Below the pieces are notes generated by a model, which had not been told where the DNA came from, did not search any database, and was given only the letters and a program-made list of their open reading frames with translations. This document shows positions 4,694 to 5,920 of a stretch of 5,920 bases of DNA, piece after piece. The translations under genes and the position numbers were made by a program. The DNA is from Frankiales bacterium. Its GTDB lineage: Bacteria; Actinomycetota; Actinomycetes; Mycobacteriales; Jatrophihabitantaceae. Each line of letters opens with the position of its first letter. The first letter of the stretch is position 1. Location of the stretch: NCBI GenBank assembly GCA_025963265.1, contig JAOPUY010000387.1:1-5920 (forward strand), written 5' to 3'.

Positions 4694-5920
4694 TTTCGTC
4701 GGGCGTTCCGGGTTCGGCGGCTCGGTAGCGCGGTGATCGGTCCGGTGGCGACGGCGGACCTCCCGATGGCGCATCCGGTTGCCGCGGGGTCTCGTCGTCC
4801 GGCGGCGGCGGCGGCGGTCGGTCGGGCGGTTGGGGTGGTTGGGGGGGTCGGGGTGGTTGGGGTGGGTCGGGTGGGTGGATGAGGAGTTCGGGGTGGTGGA
4901 GGTGGTTGCGGCGGGGGGTTCGGTCGGGGTCGATCCAGGCGGGTGGTCGCCAGTGTGGGATGCCGTTGATCATGAGGGTTTCCCAGCCTTGGCGGGGGGC
5001 TTCGTTGTTGTGGTAGCCGCAGGTGAGGGTCATGGCGTCGAGGTCGGTGCGGCCGCCGTCGATCCAGGCGGGGGCGTGGTGGACTTGGCATTGGGCGGCG
5101 GTCTTGGGGCAGCCGGGGAAGCTGCAGCCGCGGTCGCGGGCGATCAGGCAGTGGCGTTGGGCTCGTTCGGCCAGGCGTCGGCCTCGGCCGTGGTGCAGGA
5201 CCTCGCCGTCTTCGCCGTCGGCTAGGACGAGGGGGATGTGGCGGGCGTCGGCGGCCAGGCTGAGCGCTTCGGGGATGCTCAGGGTCCCGCCGGTGTGGGT
5301 GGTGGCCTGCCCGGCGCGGGCCTCGAGGTCGGTCAGGGTCAGGGTGATGAGCAGGGCGGCGGGCAGGCCGGCGTGCTCGGGCAGCCCCCCGGCGGCCAGC
5401 AGCCGGCGGCCGGCGTGGAGCAGGGCGTCGTGGGCGGTCTGGGCCTCGGTCCGCTTGCCCGGGCCGAGCTGGTCGGGGTGCTCGCCGGTCTGGGCGGGGT
5501 CGGACCCCAATTGGCCGCGGAGCTCGGACAGGGAGGCGAGGATGACCTCCCACACCGCGCGGCACTCGGGGGTGAGCCGGCCGTGGAGGTCCGCGCCGCC
5601 GTCGCGGCGCGGGATCAGGCGCACGCCGCGCTGCCGGGCGTGCCAGCCCGGGTCGCGGGGCTCGGGTCCGTCGGGCCAGAGGTGGGCCAGGATCCGGCGG
5701 GCCAGCAGTCCCAGGCCGCGGGGGTCCACCTCCCGGGCCTGGGCCAGCAGCACCCGCTCGATCTGCTCGCCGTGCTCGGCGGCCAGCGGCGCGGGCAGCG
5801 TCGCGACGGCGTCGGCGATGACCTTGGCGTGGGCCAGGCTCACCGACCCGGCGGCCAGCGCGGCGGCGACCAGCGGGAACTCCGGCTCCAGCGCTTGGCC
5901 GGTGAGGGTTCGCCGGGGCG
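4674..5920 (-). CDS. DUF222 / 13E12-family HNH endonuclease-domain protein, 5'-truncated by window edge
   Basis: The frame stays open through the right edge, so the start lies outside. The GTG at 5843 is probably internal, since in-frame sequence before it (LTGQALEPEFPLVAAALAAG) matches the typical DUF222 helix preceding SLAHAKVIADAV. Residues below count from base 5843. The DUF222 region occupies about 1-230. An HNH domain follows at about 238-290: C240-x4-C245 (CSFPGC), HH at 255-256, DGG at 262-264, C275 and HNN at 278-280, then GWE. The Cys residues probably bind zinc and the HH/HN residues form the metal-dependent nuclease centre. The family-typical segment PPAWIDPDRTPRRN...HHPELL (300-321) comes next. 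The protein ends in a Pro-rich tail (324-372) with a run of six prolines. Members of this family are often multicopy in actinobacterial genomes; their biological role is unsettled. All nuclease residues look intact, so nothing suggests a pseudogene in the visible part. Confidence 0.88.
   Translation of the reverse strand, partial: PRRTLTGQALEPEFPLVAAALAAGSVSLAHAKVIADAVATLPAPLAAEHGEQIERVLLAQAREVDPRGLGLLARRILAHLWPDGPEPRDPGWHARQRGVRLIPRRDGGADLHGRLTPECRAVWEVILASLSELRGQLGSDPAQTGEHPDQLGPGKRTEAQTAHDALLHAGRRLLAAGGLPEHAGLPAALLITLTLTDLEARAGQATTHTGGTLSIPEALSLAADARHIPLVLADGEDGEVLHHGRGRRLAERAQRHCLIARDRGCSFPGCPKTAAQCQVHHAPAWIDGGRTDLDAMTLTCGYHNNEAPRQGWETLMINGIPHWRPPAWIDPDRTPRRNHLHHPELLIHPPDPPQPPRPPQPPQPPDRPPPPPPDDETPRQPDAPSGGPPSPPDRSPRYRAAEPGTPDETAMTPP
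4800..4878. repeat. Low-complexity Pro-codon tract with G-quadruplex potential on the plus strand
   Basis: The plus strand, which is the template of the HNH gene, has six CGG units (4800-4817), followed by G-runs of three or more at 4824-4826, 4832-4835, 4841-4847, 4850-4853, 4859-4862, 4864-4866, 4869-4871 and 4873-4875, separated by loops of one to eight bases. The tract encodes the Pro/Gln/Arg/Asp tail on the minus strand. Spacing satisfies the usual G-quadruplex pattern, so folding on the template strand is plausible but not shown. Confidence 0.65.

Noticed and set aside
4559..4882. Plus-strand frame starting in the intergenic region
   Set aside because: It has no ribosome binding site, its C-terminus is Gly/Val low complexity produced by the G-rich tract, and it overlaps the HNH gene antisense.
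4663..5565. Long minus-strand frame rich in Arg and Pro within the HNH gene
   Set aside because: It is a frame-shifted shadow of the DUF222/HNH gene. Its composition is pure low-complexity R/P/T with no domain, while the other frame carries the full HNH motif set.
5841..5843. GTG at 5843 as the HNH gene start
   Set aside because: In-frame upstream residues continue the conserved DUF222 helix to the window edge, so the gene begins outside the window.

Overview
The window is GC-rich and codes on both strands with strongly G/C-biased third positions. Its gene content is typical of a high-GC actinomycete: an AfsR/SARP-type NB-ARC/TPR regulator, a DrrA/DrrB ABC exporter, and a 13E12-family DUF222/HNH protein with the C-terminal motifs known from mycobacteria and relatives. 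The genus cannot be fixed from the sequence alone.

Layout. Bases 1-2685 (+) hold most of a large STAND-type regulator whose N-terminus, presumably a winged-helix DNA-binding domain plus most of a BTAD domain, lies before the window. It converges on a two-gene operon on the minus strand: a DrrA-like ATPase (4532-3558) followed by a DrrB-like ABC-2 permease (3561-2719), translationally coupled through an ATGA overlap. The two converging stop codons are only 33 bp apart. A long near-perfect inverted repeat sits in the last codons of the regulator, where it could act as a terminator or attenuator. Upstream of the exporter is a 141-bp gap (4533-4673). Beyond it is a minus-strand DUF222/HNH endonuclease-like gene that runs off the right edge of the window.

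Functional reading. DrrA and DrrB should assemble into one ATP-driven membrane exporter for an unknown lipophilic compound or drug. The neighbouring regulator is a plausible but unproven controller. The exporter's upstream region carries two separate arrays of short direct repeats, one with a 10-bp period and one with an 11-bp period. Both are close to one DNA helical turn, the geometry used by winged-helix regulators that bind as head-to-tail dimers, such as SARP or OmpR/PhoP types. The HNH gene is probably an unrelated member of a multicopy family. It has a proline-rich tail that makes the opposite strand unusually G-rich.

No tRNA, rRNA, CRISPR array, transposase or attachment site was recognised. 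I see no convincing new biological system. The most interesting signals are the helically phased repeat arrays, the 3'-end inverted repeat, and the in-frame 15-bp repeat in the regulator.
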